DNA of 35,299 bases from Phaeospirillum sp. (GTDB lineage Bacteria; Pseudomonadota; Alphaproteobacteria; Rhodospirillales; Magnetospirillaceae). The notes below the pieces were generated by a model. The model saw only the letters and a list, made by a program, of their open reading frames with translations. It was not told the origin of the DNA and did no database searches. Location of the stretch: the NCBI GenBank assembly GCA_030824585.1, contig JAVBXM010000220.1:1-35299 (forward strand), given 5' to 3'. The first letter of the stretch is position 1; each line of letters opens with the position of its first letter. This document shows, one piece after another, positions 26,368 through 34,002 of the stretch. The position numbers and the translations under genes were made by a program.

Positions 26368-26871
26368 ATGTCCCTTGACCCCCGTTCTTTTCGCAAGACT
26401 TTGGGCTGTTTCGCTTCCGGCGTTACGGTAATCACCAGTCTGACCCCCGGCAGCAGGGAACCGGTGGGCGTCACCGTCAGCGCATTCAGCTCCCTGTCGC
26501 TTGATCCGCCGCTGGTGTTGTTCTGCCTGGGCAACAACACCTCCAGCATGGAGGCGTTCCGGACCTTCGGCCATTTCGCCATCAACATCTTGTCGGAACA
26601 CCAGCGCGATCTGTCCATCCGCTTCGCCAGCCGGTCCGACGACAAGTGGCAGGGCGTGGTCCGGACCGAATGGAACAGCGGCGCGCCCATCCTGTCGGGA
26701 TGCCTGGCCAATCTGGAATGCTCGCTGGTCAACGTCGTCGACGGCGGCGACCACCAGATCTTCATCGGCAAGGTGGAGAAGCTCAAGCACCAGGAGGGCG
26801 GCAGCCCGCTGGTCTATTTCCGCGGCAGCTACATGGACCCGGCAGCGGCGCATCTCACCGACGTGGTCTAA
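26368..26871 (+). CDS. Flavin reductase-like protein (FMN-binding, HpaC/DIM6-NTAB family)
   Basis: A 167-residue flavin reductase-domain protein. MSLDPRSFRKTLGCFASGVTVIT is the family's standard N-terminus, followed by GVTVSAFSSLSLDPPLVLFCLGNN (FMN-phosphate region) and GDHQIFIGKVEKL near the end with LVYFRGSY. It probably reduces FMN or FAD with NAD(P)H for a partner monooxygenase, or acts as a flavoprotein oxidoreductase; no monooxygenase gene is adjacent. I chose ATG 26368 because the conserved domain begins exactly there and a promoter lies 34 bp ahead; no good Shine-Dalgarno is seen (GCCGAG only), which may mean leader-poor initiation. The gene stands alone, divergent from motA and convergent with the acylase. 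Confidence 0.85.
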   Translation: MSLDPRSFRKTLGCFASGVTVITSLTPGSREPVGVTVSAFSSLSLDPPLVLFCLGNNTSSMEAFRTFGHFAINILSEHQRDLSIRFASRSDDKWQGVVRTEWNSGAPILSGCLANLECSLVNVVDGGDHQIFIGKVEKLKHQEGGSPLVYFRGSYMDPAAAHLTDVV

Positions 26872-26887
26872 GGGCCCCAGGGCTCCC

Positions 26888-26905
26888 GGCGGGCAGAAGC
26901 CCGCC
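26888..26905. terminator. Possible terminator hairpin between convergent genes
   Basis: GGCGGGC-AGAA-GCCCGCC is a 7-bp GC stem with a 4-nt loop, 16 bp after the flavin reductase stop and 13 bp before the end of the leftward acylase gene. It lacks a U-tract on either strand, so termination would be weak or Rho-assisted. Confidence 0.45.
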
Positions 26906-26918
26906 CGCGACGGCCCGT

Positions 26919-29324
26919 CTACCGCCCCCGTTCCAGAATCAGTACCGAACGCTTGTTGTCCAGCCCGAAGCGGTAGAGGCGGTTGACGCTCCACGCCGGC
27001 AGCATGTCGCCGTAATGGCGCGACAGCGGGTTTCCCGACTGGCCGGTGGCGATGACGAAGCGGCTGTCGGACAGGTCGGACAGATCGAACACCGCCCGCA
27101 ATCCGGCTCCGTGGATCTGGGGGAAGCGCGTGGCGTTGTCCTCGACCCGGTAGGCGGCGCGGGCGACGGTGAAATCGTCGCCGTCGGCGGGCACCTGCAG
27201 GTCCGCCATGCCGCCCAGCAGGGGAATCCTGCCCAGCACCGGGTTCTCGAAGCGGGCCGGATGGGCGGCGCCCCAGCGCCACTTCTTCATGTCCTTGCCC
27301 CAGGCGGCGTCCAGGTCGGTCAGGGCCTTGTCCAGGCTGCGTTCGATCTGGTCGTCGCAGCTTTCCGCCTCGGGAGTATCGATGTTGTCGCACCAGTGGC
27401 GGCGCCGGGTCAGGATATCCATCAGCACCTGGGGCCGGACCCGCTCGAAGGCCTGGAACGAGTCCTTCAACTCGTCGGCGAGGATGGCGCGGTTGAGGCG
27501 GTTGAGCCAGGCGGCGAAGATCAGCGGCTCGGCACGGTCGCGGTCGGCCTTGCCGTCCCATTCGGCGATCTTGTGGGCGACATCGCGGGAGCGCGGGTCC
27601 TTGAATTCCACGCCGGTCAGCAGCTCCTTGATCTCGACGGCCTGCAGCGACACGGAATCGGCCTGGATGGCCATCATGTCCTCGATGGTCAGGCCCCGGC
27701 GTTCGCCCAGCAGGTCGCGGATGCGGGCGGCGCGGTAGCCCTCGGACCAGGTGGCGGAGATCAGGTGGGGATACTTGTCGCCCGTTACCTTGTTGTTGGC
27801 GTTGACCAGCACGCCGGACTTGGGGTTGAGGCTCTGGGGCAGCTTGGCGGCCGGCACCCAGCCGGTCCACTCGCCCTCGCCGGTCCAGCCGCGCACGGGA
27901 ACGGTGCCGTTGCCCGACTTGCGGATGGGAATGCGTCCGGCGGTGAAGAAGCCCGTGTTGCCAGCGGTGTCGGCGTAGGCGATGTTCAGCACCGGGGCCT
28001 GCACCTCCTTGACCGCCTTGAGGAAGCCGGTCCAGTCGGTGGCCTGGTTCAGCAACAGCAGGGCCTGCACGCTGGTGTCGCCCTGGCCCAGCGCGGTGGC
28101 GGCCATGGTCACCACCTCGTCCTTGCCGGCGACGCCCTGGGCGAGGAGATCGGAAATCACCGGCCCGTGGCGGGTCTCGCGCACGGTCAGCACCTCATCC
28201 GGCTTGCCCTTGACCCGGATGGTCTCGGTGCGGGTGAGGAACGGGCGGTTGCCGTCGGTGGCGCGGTAGGCGGACTCGCCCGCCAGCTTTTCCACGAACA
28301 GGTCGACGGTATCGGCCTGGGTGGCGGTGAAGCTCCAGGCGATATGGCCGTTATGACCGATCAGGTGGAAGGGCAGGCCGGGAACGGTGGCGCCGGCCAG
28401 CTTGAGGTCGGGGGCCTCCAGCGCCGCCAGATACCACAGGATGGGGGCGCGGAAGCCCAGATGGGGATCGCCGGCCAGCAGCGGCTTGCCCGAGTGGGTG
28501 CGGGCGCCGCTCACCACCCAGACGTTGGAGGCCGGGGTGGGGCGGAGCGCCTCGGGGGACAGGTCCAGCAGCGCCTTGCCGCCCTCGGCCGACAAGGTCA
28601 CCGGCGCATCGGCGGGATAGGCGGGGAACAGCTCGGCCAGCCGCTTGGCATCCAGGGTGCGGGCCAACTGGGCCCGCAGGATGTCGTCATGCCAGTTGCC
28701 GGTCAGCGTCATGGCCATGATCTTCTGCCAGACCATGGAATCGGCGATGGTCCACGGTTCGGGCTTGGTGCCGAGGATGGTGAATTCGGGCGGCAGGCGG
28801 TGGATGTTGTAGGACATCCAGGCATTGACGCCGTCGGCATAGGATTGCAGCGCCGACCGCGTCTGCTCCGACAGCGCGCCCAGCGACCGCTCGGCGGCGC
28901 GGTAGAGGCCCAGGGTGCGCATGTAGCGGTCGCTGGCCAGCCCCGGCTCGCCCACCACCTCGGCCAGCCGTCCGGCGCCTAGGCGGCGCTGGGCCTCCAT
29001 CTGCCACATGCGGTCCTGGGCATGGACCCAGCCCATGGCGAAATAGGCGTCGTGACGGGTTTCCGCCTTGATGCTGGGGATGCCGACGCTGTCGCGGGTG
29101 ATGGTGGTCTTCAACTGGATGCCGCCGACCGGATGACGGCCGTCGATGCGCGGCAGCGAGCCCATGGCCACCACGAACAGGGCGGAGAATCCGAGAAGGA
29201 GGACCAGGGCCACCGAATTGGCCACCTTGGCCCAGGTGGACATGGAATCGCCGATATGCGCGAAATCCTGGGCGCCCGGCTTGTCCCCGGCCGTCTTGTC
29301 GTTCTTCGCGGCGTTTTCCGGCAC
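26919..29324 (-). CDS. Penicillin acylase family protein (Ntn hydrolase), membrane-anchored
   Basis: An 801-residue penicillin-amidase-family precursor. A single N-terminal hydrophobic helix (about 34-55, ANSVALVLLLGFSALFVVAM) gives an uncleaved anchor or signal. The alpha-part covers about 70-250 with FAMGWVHAQDRMWQMEAQRR, the family hallmark. The autocatalytic processing site is at A265/S266 in PTPASNVWVVSG; S266 would become the N-terminal nucleophile of the beta chain, followed by GDPHLGFRAP and LIGHNGHIAWSFTATQAD. Members hydrolyse N-acyl-homoserine lactones, beta-lactam side chains or other amides in the periplasm; the substrate here is unknown. The GTG start at 29324 is not certain; ATG 29243 (MSTWAKVANS) is an alternative just before the helix. 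Confidence 0.9.
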   Translation of the reverse strand: MPENAAKNDKTAGDKPGAQDFAHIGDSMSTWAKVANSVALVLLLGFSALFVVAMGSLPRIDGRHPVGGIQLKTTITRDSVGIPSIKAETRHDAYFAMGWVHAQDRMWQMEAQRRLGAGRLAEVVGEPGLASDRYMRTLGLYRAAERSLGALSEQTRSALQSYADGVNAWMSYNIHRLPPEFTILGTKPEPWTIADSMVWQKIMAMTLTGNWHDDILRAQLARTLDAKRLAELFPAYPADAPVTLSAEGGKALLDLSPEALRPTPASNVWVVSGARTHSGKPLLAGDPHLGFRAPILWYLAALEAPDLKLAGATVPGLPFHLIGHNGHIAWSFTATQADTVDLFVEKLAGESAYRATDGNRPFLTRTETIRVKGKPDEVLTVRETRHGPVISDLLAQGVAGKDEVVTMAATALGQGDTSVQALLLLNQATDWTGFLKAVKEVQAPVLNIAYADTAGNTGFFTAGRIPIRKSGNGTVPVRGWTGEGEWTGWVPAAKLPQSLNPKSGVLVNANNKVTGDKYPHLISATWSEGYRAARIRDLLGERRGLTIEDMMAIQADSVSLQAVEIKELLTGVEFKDPRSRDVAHKIAEWDGKADRDRAEPLIFAAWLNRLNRAILADELKDSFQAFERVRPQVLMDILTRRRHWCDNIDTPEAESCDDQIERSLDKALTDLDAAWGKDMKKWRWGAAHPARFENPVLGRIPLLGGMADLQVPADGDDFTVARAAYRVEDNATRFPQIHGAGLRAVFDLSDLSDSRFVIATGQSGNPLSRHYGDMLPAWSVNRLYRFGLDNKRSVLILERGR

Positions 29325-29405
29325 GGTTCCGCCCCCACATCCCCAGTTCAGGCGTTGACCCTCTTCCTACCCCGCAGCGGGCCATGAGTAAAGGCCGCAT
29401 CGCCT

Positions 29406-29435
29406 TTGGCCGGGACGCCGCGGGCGTGGTATAGG
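29406..29435 (+). promoter_or_regulatory. Possible promoter of the methylmalonyl-CoA epimerase gene
   Basis: TTGGCC (29406-29411) and TATAGG (29430-29435) are separated by 18 bp, 38 bp ahead of the ATG at 29474. This is an acceptable but not strong sigma70-type match. Confidence 0.4.
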
Positions 29436-29473
29436 TGTCGGCAATGCATTTTTCAGCAAGGACGAGGATTCCG

Positions 29474-29878
29474 ATGATCGGTAAGTTGAACCATGTCGCC
29501 ATCGCCGTGCCCGATCTGGCCGCCGCCACCGCGCTCTACCGCGACACCCTGGGGGCCAAGGTTTCCGCCCCGGTGCCGCAGCCGGCCCACGGCGTGACGG
29601 TGGTGTTCGTGGAATTGCCCAACACCAAGGTGGAACTGCTCCATCCCATGGGGGAAAAGTCGCCCATCGCCGGCTTCCTCGAGAAGAATCCGTCCGGCGG
29701 CATCCACCACATCTGCTATGAGGTCGAGGACATCCTGGCGGCCCGCGACAAGCTGAAGGCCTCCGGCGCCCGCGTGCTGGGCGACGGCGAGCCCAAGATC
29801 GGCGCCCACGACAAGCCGGTGCTGTTCCTGCATCCCAAGGACTTCTACGGTACCCTGGTCGAGCTGGAGCAGGCGTAA
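29474..29878 (+). CDS. mce: Methylmalonyl-CoA epimerase
   Basis: A 134-residue vicinal-oxygen-chelate protein, the usual length for methylmalonyl-CoA epimerases. Two beta-alpha-beta-beta-beta modules are visible, with metal ligands expected at H7 (KLNHVAIAV), a histidine in GGIHHICYEV and the glutamate in GTLVELEQA. It interconverts (R)- and (S)-methylmalonyl-CoA in propionyl-CoA breakdown, linking odd-chain or branched acyl-CoA catabolism (such as that encoded at 2776-16175) to succinyl-CoA. GAGG lies 6 bp before ATG 29474. Mutase and propionyl-CoA carboxylase genes are not in the window. Confidence 0.93.
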   Translation: MIGKLNHVAIAVPDLAAATALYRDTLGAKVSAPVPQPAHGVTVVFVELPNTKVELLHPMGEKSPIAGFLEKNPSGGIHHICYEVEDILAARDKLKASGARVLGDGEPKIGAHDKPVLFLHPKDFYGTLVELEQA

Positions 29879-29894
29879 CACCACTCCAACCCTT

Positions 29895-29934
29895 CTCGGC
29901 CACGCGGGGTTGACGGGGCGACCGCGTGGCCGAG
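29895..29934 (+). other. Perfect 13-bp hairpin overlapping the tag ribosome site
   Basis: CTCGGCCACGCGG (29895-29907) pairs with CCGCGTGGCCGAG (29922-29934), 14-nt loop. The 3' arm runs into AGGAG (29933-29937), the Shine-Dalgarno of the glycosylase gene. It could terminate or stabilise the mce transcript, or gate translation of tag. There is no U-tract. Confidence 0.7.
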
Positions 29935-29945
29935 GAGCACCTTGC

Positions 29946-30503
29946 ATGAGCTGGTATTGCGACGTGGCGCCCGGCCACCCCTTTCACGGCCCCTATCACG
30001 ACCAGGAATACGGCTTTCCACTGGCCGACGAGCGGGCGCTGTTCGAGCGCCTTTGCCTGGAAATCTTCCAGGCGGGCCTGTCCTGGCTGATCGTCCTCAA
30101 GAAGCGTCCGACCATGCTGGCGGCCTTCGACGGCTTCGAGGTGGACAAGGTCGCCGCCTATGGCGAGGCCGACATGCTGCGCCTGCTCGGCGATGCCGGC
30201 ATCATCCGCAACCGCCGCAAGCTGGAGGCCATCGTCGAGAATGCTCGCCGTCTCCGGGCCCTGCGGGACCGCGAGGGCGGCTTCGCCGCCTGGATCGGGC
30301 GGCACCATCCGTTGACCAAGGACGGCTGGGTCAAGCTGTTCAAGGCGAATTTCGTCTTCATGGGCGGCGAGGTGGTCAACGAATTCCTGATGAGCATCGG
30401 CTATCTGCCCGGTTCCCACCGCGAGGATTGCCCGGTGTGCTTGCGGCTGAACGACCTGGACATCCCCTGGAAAAGGGTGGGGACGGAATTCTATTCGAAA
30501 TAG
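29946..30503 (+). CDS. tag: DNA-3-methyladenine glycosylase I
   Basis: A 185-residue TAG-type helix-hairpin-helix glycosylase that excises 3-methyladenine from alkylated DNA. The zinc-snap ligands are all present: C5 (SWYC), H18 (YHDQEYG), H158 and C162 (SHREDC). The catalytic region LEIFQAGLSWLIVLKKRP and the conserved NRRKLEAIVENARR are intact. ATG 29946 has AGGAG 8 bp upstream, at the base of a 13-bp hairpin. It lies 67 bp downstream of mce on the same strand and may be co-transcribed with it. No Ada-type regulatory box is apparent. Confidence 0.94.
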   Translation: MSWYCDVAPGHPFHGPYHDQEYGFPLADERALFERLCLEIFQAGLSWLIVLKKRPTMLAAFDGFEVDKVAAYGEADMLRLLGDAGIIRNRRKLEAIVENARRLRALRDREGGFAAWIGRHHPLTKDGWVKLFKANFVFMGGEVVNEFLMSIGYLPGSHREDCPVCLRLNDLDIPWKRVGTEFYSK

Positions 30504-30640
30504 GATGTTGCCGGGCTGTAAACAAAATGTGTATGCGACGTTATTGCAAGTAAACGGATGATCGATGGTGTCGGCCATTTGCGAGTTACCGGTGCATGCC
30601 ATCGCTGCGTTGGCCGTAGATTGATGATTTGTAATTAGTA

Positions 30641-30669
30641 TTGAGTATACCCTTTCCTGTGCCTATAGT
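30641..30669 (+). promoter_or_regulatory. Predicted strong promoter of the unknown gene at 30706
   Basis: TTGAGT (30641-30646) and TATAGT (30664-30669) have a 17-bp spacer. The surrounding 30510-30670 stretch is visibly AT-richer than the rest of the window. The start codon is 36 bp beyond the -10 box. Confidence 0.6.
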
Positions 30670-30705
30670 TCTTCTCGGGGCGGCACTATCCGGGTAGGGG
30701 TGGCG

Positions 30706-31509
30706 ATGTCTGAGAGCGATCTTGGGTCACGGTGTCGGAGCACGGCCGGGACCGTCGTCAGGGTCTTTGCCGGCCTGCTGGAAGAGCAGGCGGTCGGCGG
30801 GCAGGTTTCGGTGGATGCCATTCGACGGACCTGCGCGGTGGTCGGCGGGGGCGGCGAGATTCTCGACGACCTCTATGCCAGCAGCGAGCGGTCCTGCCAG
30901 GACATCTTCGTCCTGCGCCAGATGGACAGCCAGCGCACCAATTACATCGGCCGGATCGTCACCAAGGCCTTTGCCCACGTGCTGGACGACCGCGCGTCGG
31001 GAATCACCCGGTCCCATCTCGGCCGCTTCTTCACGGCGCTGCGCATGATCTTGGGGGAAGAGGTCTACGACGAGCTTCAGGGGCGCTGCGCGGCCATTGC
31101 CGCCGAAGTGTCGCGGGGAAGCGACGGCGTCACCCGGTGGGAGGCGTTCTACCAGCACCCCGACGTCATGCTGATCCGCGAGCGCGTGCTGGTGTCCATC
31201 GCCCGGACCTTCCGGCGCTTCGAGCCGCGCAAGGATTGGCTGATGATCGTCATGAATTCGTCGCCGGCCAACCGGTCCATCGGCGGCCGCGCCTTCGTGG
31301 CCGCCGCCCCGGCCAGGCGGGAGGCCGAAGAGTTCGGCGACGCCAAATTCCTGCTGGTGTTCGGCGCCCTGTTCGCCTCGTGCGATCCCAAGGCCATGGA
31401 CGACGCCCATCGCGCCGACTTCCTGTCGCGCTGGCAGGTGGCGCCGGAAGCGGTGTTCGGGCCGATCCTGGTGGAACTGGCCCGCCTCCGGACCCGTCTG
31501 GCGGCCTGA
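30706..31509 (+). CDS. Protein of unknown function, predicted alpha-helical
   Basis: I do not recognise this 267-residue protein. It has no signal peptide or membrane segment. The sequence looks all-helical, with arginine-rich amphipathic stretches (RVFAGLLEEQAVGGQVSVDA; DSQRTNYIGRIVTKAFAHVL; VSIARTFRRFEPRKDWLMIV) and a basic C-terminus (LVELARLRTRLAA). There are three cysteines in the first 75 residues (C10, C27, C50 by my count), with no metal-binding spacing. Coding is credible: codon use is GC-rich at third positions, AGGGG lies 5 bp before ATG, a good promoter stands in front and a strong hairpin behind. It is monocistronic between tag and an exported protein gene. It could be lineage-restricted; neighbours give no functional hint. 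Confidence 0.75.
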   Translation: MSESDLGSRCRSTAGTVVRVFAGLLEEQAVGGQVSVDAIRRTCAVVGGGGEILDDLYASSERSCQDIFVLRQMDSQRTNYIGRIVTKAFAHVLDDRASGITRSHLGRFFTALRMILGEEVYDELQGRCAAIAAEVSRGSDGVTRWEAFYQHPDVMLIRERVLVSIARTFRRFEPRKDWLMIVMNSSPANRSIGGRAFVAAAPARREAEEFGDAKFLLVFGALFASCDPKAMDDAHRADFLSRWQVAPEAVFGPILVELARLRTRLAA

Positions 31510-31531
31510 TCGCATGCCCTGAAACGGGAAA

Positions 31532-31560
31532 CGGCAGGACCGCCTTTGGCGATCCTGCCG
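31532..31560 (+). terminator. Hairpin after the unknown gene, probable terminator
   Basis: GGCAGGACCGCC-TTT-GGCGATCCTGCC forms a 12-bp stem with one mismatch (plus an outer C-G pair), 22 bp after the stop at 31509. No U-run follows (GCATCC), so efficiency may be partial. Confidence 0.5.
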
Positions 31561-31818
31561 CATCCTACGTTCCTGGCCTCGGCCTTTCGGCGGACCTGGG
31601 ACACGTTCCTCCCGACACTCAAGCCGCTTTGGCGCAACCGTTATCGGATGTCTTGCCCGTTTGCCGGGCTTGGGTGGCACTTTACGAAATATTCTGGCGG
31701 CCGTCACCCCATTTCTTTGTGAACATTTCGTAAATGGGGGTGGGTGCGAAAGTCTTGAAGCCGGGCGCCGAGGGGCGCATCGTGGTGGCAATACCGTCCC
31801 ATTGTCCGGAGCCGGGCC
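31561..31818. other. Intergenic region without a gene, before the exported protein gene
   Basis: Together with the hairpin upstream this is a gap of about 310 bp. I see no credible coding frame. It holds the TTTACGAAAT inverted pair (31681-31734) and a CCCCATTT / AAATGGGG pair (31707-31714 and 31732-31739) inside it. No convincing sigma70 promoter was found; the leader is otherwise ordinary. Confidence 0.6.
31681..31734. promoter_or_regulatory. Paired inverted 10-bp sites TTTACGAAAT, candidate operator
   Basis: TTTACGAAAT (31681-31690) recurs as its exact complement ATTTCGTAAA (31725-31734), centres 44 bp apart, about four helical turns. This is AT-rich against a GC-rich background and lies 85-138 bp before the exported protein gene. 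Such spacing suits a dimeric regulator pair or DNA looping. Confidence 0.4.
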
Positions 31819-32697
31819 ATGCGCCGTTTCCTGCTGTTGTCCGCCGTGCTTTGCCTTTCCGCCCCCGCCGCCATGGCGCAGGGGCAGGGGGCCACGGCGT
31901 CGTCCGGCCCCATGGTCATCACCATTTCCAAGCTGGATTGCTCGCGGGTGATCCAGCACACCCCGGCCGCCGACGTGGCCTACAAGCCCGGCGTGGACGT
32001 GCACGGCAAGCCGGTGGTTCCGGCCGACGCCGATCCGAAGCAGGCCGAGTTCGCCAAGAAGATCCTGCCCGAGGTGCTGGAGATTCCGCTGACCATCAAT
32101 CCGCTGACCTACAACAAGGCGAAGGCGGCCAACAAGAACAAGGCGACGGCGGCATCCGCCGTGGCGTCCAACACCCAGGCCATCACCACGGCCAAGGCCG
32201 AGGGAACCACCCTCAACACCCAGCTCACCACCCTCAACACCCAGAAGACGACCCTGACCAACACCTATAATTCCGATACGGCGGCGATCATCGCCATCAC
32301 CGGCGGGGCCGGGGCGACGGATGCGGGGCTGCTGCGGGTCAGGGCGGCGCGGCAGGCGGCCGTCGATTCCGCCTATAACGGCAAGCTCACGTCCGTCAAT
32401 TCCCAGATCGCCACGGTCAATTCGGCCATTGCCGCCAACACCACCACGGTCAGCAACCTGCAGACGCGGGACACCACGCTGCGGAGCGAATACGCCGACA
32501 CCAACATGGCGACCGAGGGAACCCTGGCCGGATTGTCGGCCAAGGGGCTGGATTCGACCCAGATGAAGCTGGGGACCATCAAATACGACATCGCCCGCAA
32601 CATCTTCACCTTCAACGACGAGCCCCTGATGTCCGAGGACCAGCGCGCCTTGGCCGAAGCCTGCGCCAAGCGCGGGGTGAGGGCGGGGGGAAGGTAG
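31819..32697 (+). CDS. Exported Thr/Asn/Ser-rich coiled-coil protein of unknown function
   Basis: A 292-residue protein with a clean Sec signal (MRRFLLLSAVLCLSAPAAMA, cleavage after residue 20). Residues 31-97 form a compact N-terminal part (SKLDCSRVIQHTPAADVAYK, GVDVHGKPVVPADA, IPLTINPLTYN). Residues about 100-245 are a long helix-forming region rich in Thr, Asn, Ser, Ala with heptad spacing (TTLNTQL, TTLNTQK, TTLTNTY; later KLTSVNSQIATVNSAIA) and hardly any charge. The C-terminal part (KLGTIKYDIARNIFTFNDEP) returns to mixed composition. I do not recognise a characterised family. It is probably periplasmic or surface-attached. It lies 60 bp upstream of lolC, but lacks a lipobox, so it is not itself a lipoprotein. 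Confidence 0.8.
   Translation: MRRFLLLSAVLCLSAPAAMAQGQGATASSGPMVITISKLDCSRVIQHTPAADVAYKPGVDVHGKPVVPADADPKQAEFAKKILPEVLEIPLTINPLTYNKAKAANKNKATAASAVASNTQAITTAKAEGTTLNTQLTTLNTQKTTLTNTYNSDTAAIIAITGGAGATDAGLLRVRAARQAAVDSAYNGKLTSVNSQIATVNSAIAANTTTVSNLQTRDTTLRSEYADTNMATEGTLAGLSAKGLDSTQMKLGTIKYDIARNIFTFNDEPLMSEDQRALAEACAKRGVRAGGR
32206..32247. repeat. 21-bp tandem repeat encoding coiled-coil heptads
   Basis: Two adjacent 21-bp units (32206-32226 and 32227-32247) share an identical 18-bp core ACCACCCTCAACACCCAG; each encodes the heptad TTLNTQ plus Leu or Lys. A third, diverged unit (acgaccctgacc...) follows. The period equals one heptad, so growth by unit duplication lengthens the coiled coil in frame. 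Confidence 0.85.
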
Positions 32698-32757
32698 CGT
32701 TGCCAAGCCGGCCGCCTTTGCCTATTGTCGCCCCCCAGGATTGATCCGCGGGGTTCC

Positions 32758-34002
32758 ATGATCTTCAATTCGTTCGAGCGCATGGTGGCGTTCCGCTATC
32801 TGCGGGCCCGGCGCAAGGAAGGCTTCATCTCGGTTATCGCCGGGTTCTCGCTGGCCGGCATCGGCCTGGGCGTCGCCACCCTGATCGTGGTGATGGCGGT
32901 GATGAACGGCTTCCGCCACGAACTGCTGGGCCGTATCCTCGGCATCAACGGCCATATCGGCGTCTACGGCTCGGGCGCGCCGCTCACCGGCTTCGATCCC
33001 CTGGCCGAGTCCATCCGCAAGCTGCCCGGCGTGACCAAGGTGATCCCCACCGCCGAGGGTCAGGTGTTCGCCACGTCTTCCGGCGGCGGTACCGGGGCCA
33101 TCGTGCGCGGCGTGCGGTCGCAGGACCTGCTGACCCGCCCGGTCTTCCAGAAGAAGTATCGCGGCAATCCCGCCGACTTCGCCGGCGACGACGCCGTGGT
33201 CCTCGGCAAGCGCCTGGCCGAGAAACTGGGCGTGCGCATCGGCGATTCCGTCTCCCTGATCTCGCCCAAGGGCAACGCCACCGCCTTCGGCACCGTGCCG
33301 CGCATGCGCGGCTACCGGGTGGTGGGAACCTTCGACGTCGGCATGTTCGAATACGATTCCGGCTTCATCTTCATGCCGCTCGAGGCCGCCCAGACCTATT
33401 TCCGGCTGCCCGGCGCGGTCACCCAGATCGAGGTGTTCGTCGAGAATCCCGACATGGTCCCCGAGACCCGCAAGGCCATCTGGGACACGGCTGGCAACGA
33501 CGTCACCATCTATGACTGGCAGCAGGCCAACGCCAATTTCTTCAACGCCATCCAGGTGGAGCGGAACGTCATGTTCCTGATCCTCACCCTGATCATCCTG
33601 GTGGCGGCGTTCAACATCATCTCCAGCCTGATCATGCTGGTGAAGGACAAGGGGCGCGACATCGCCATCCTGCGCACCATGGGGGCGACGCGCGGCATGA
33701 TCCTGCGTATCTTCTTCCTGGCCGGCGCCTCGGTCGGCGTGGTGGGCACGGTGGCGGGCACCGTGCTGGGGGTGGCGTTCGCCACCAATATCGAGAATAT
33801 CCGCCAGTTCATCCAATCCATCATCGGCCGCGAGCTGTTCGCCGCCGAGATCTACTTCCTGACCCAACTGCCCGCCCGGGTCGAGGTGCGCGAGGTGGTT
33901 ACCGTTGTGTTGATGGCCCTGGGCCTGTCCTTCGCCGCCACCATCTACCCCGCCTGGCGCGCCGCCAAGCTCGATCCGGTGGAGGCCCTTCGTTATGAAT
34001 AG
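32758..34002 (+). CDS. lolC: Lipoprotein-releasing ABC transporter permease LolC/LolE
   Basis: A 414-residue inner-membrane protein of the LolC/E family. The start [20 protein letters not shown] leads to the first membrane helix ([30 protein letters not shown]), a large periplasmic MacB-like domain (about 50-265), and the FtsX domain with three further helices ([58 protein letters not shown]), ending ALRYE. With LolD it extracts lipoproteins from the inner membrane for the LolA carrier. Alphaproteobacteria usually have a single such permease, so LolC and LolE cannot be told apart. The ATG at 32758 fits the conserved N-terminus; the ribosome site is poor (GCGGGG). The last 8 bp overlap lolD. 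Confidence 0.93.
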   Translation: MIFNSFERMVAFRYLRARRKEGFISVIAGFSLAGIGLGVATLIVVMAVMNGFRHELLGRILGINGHIGVYGSGAPLTGFDPLAESIRKLPGVTKVIPTAEGQVFATSSGGGTGAIVRGVRSQDLLTRPVFQKKYRGNPADFAGDDAVVLGKRLAEKLGVRIGDSVSLISPKGNATAFGTVPRMRGYRVVGTFDVGMFEYDSGFIFMPLEAAQTYFRLPGAVTQIEVFVENPDMVPETRKAIWDTAGNDVTIYDWQQANANFFNAIQVERNVMFLILTLIILVAAFNIISSLIMLVKDKGRDIAILRTMGATRGMILRIFFLAGASVGVVGTVAGTVLGVAFATNIENIRQFIQSIIGRELFAAEIYFLTQLPARVEVREVVTVVLMALGLSFAATIYPAWRAAKLDPVEALRYE

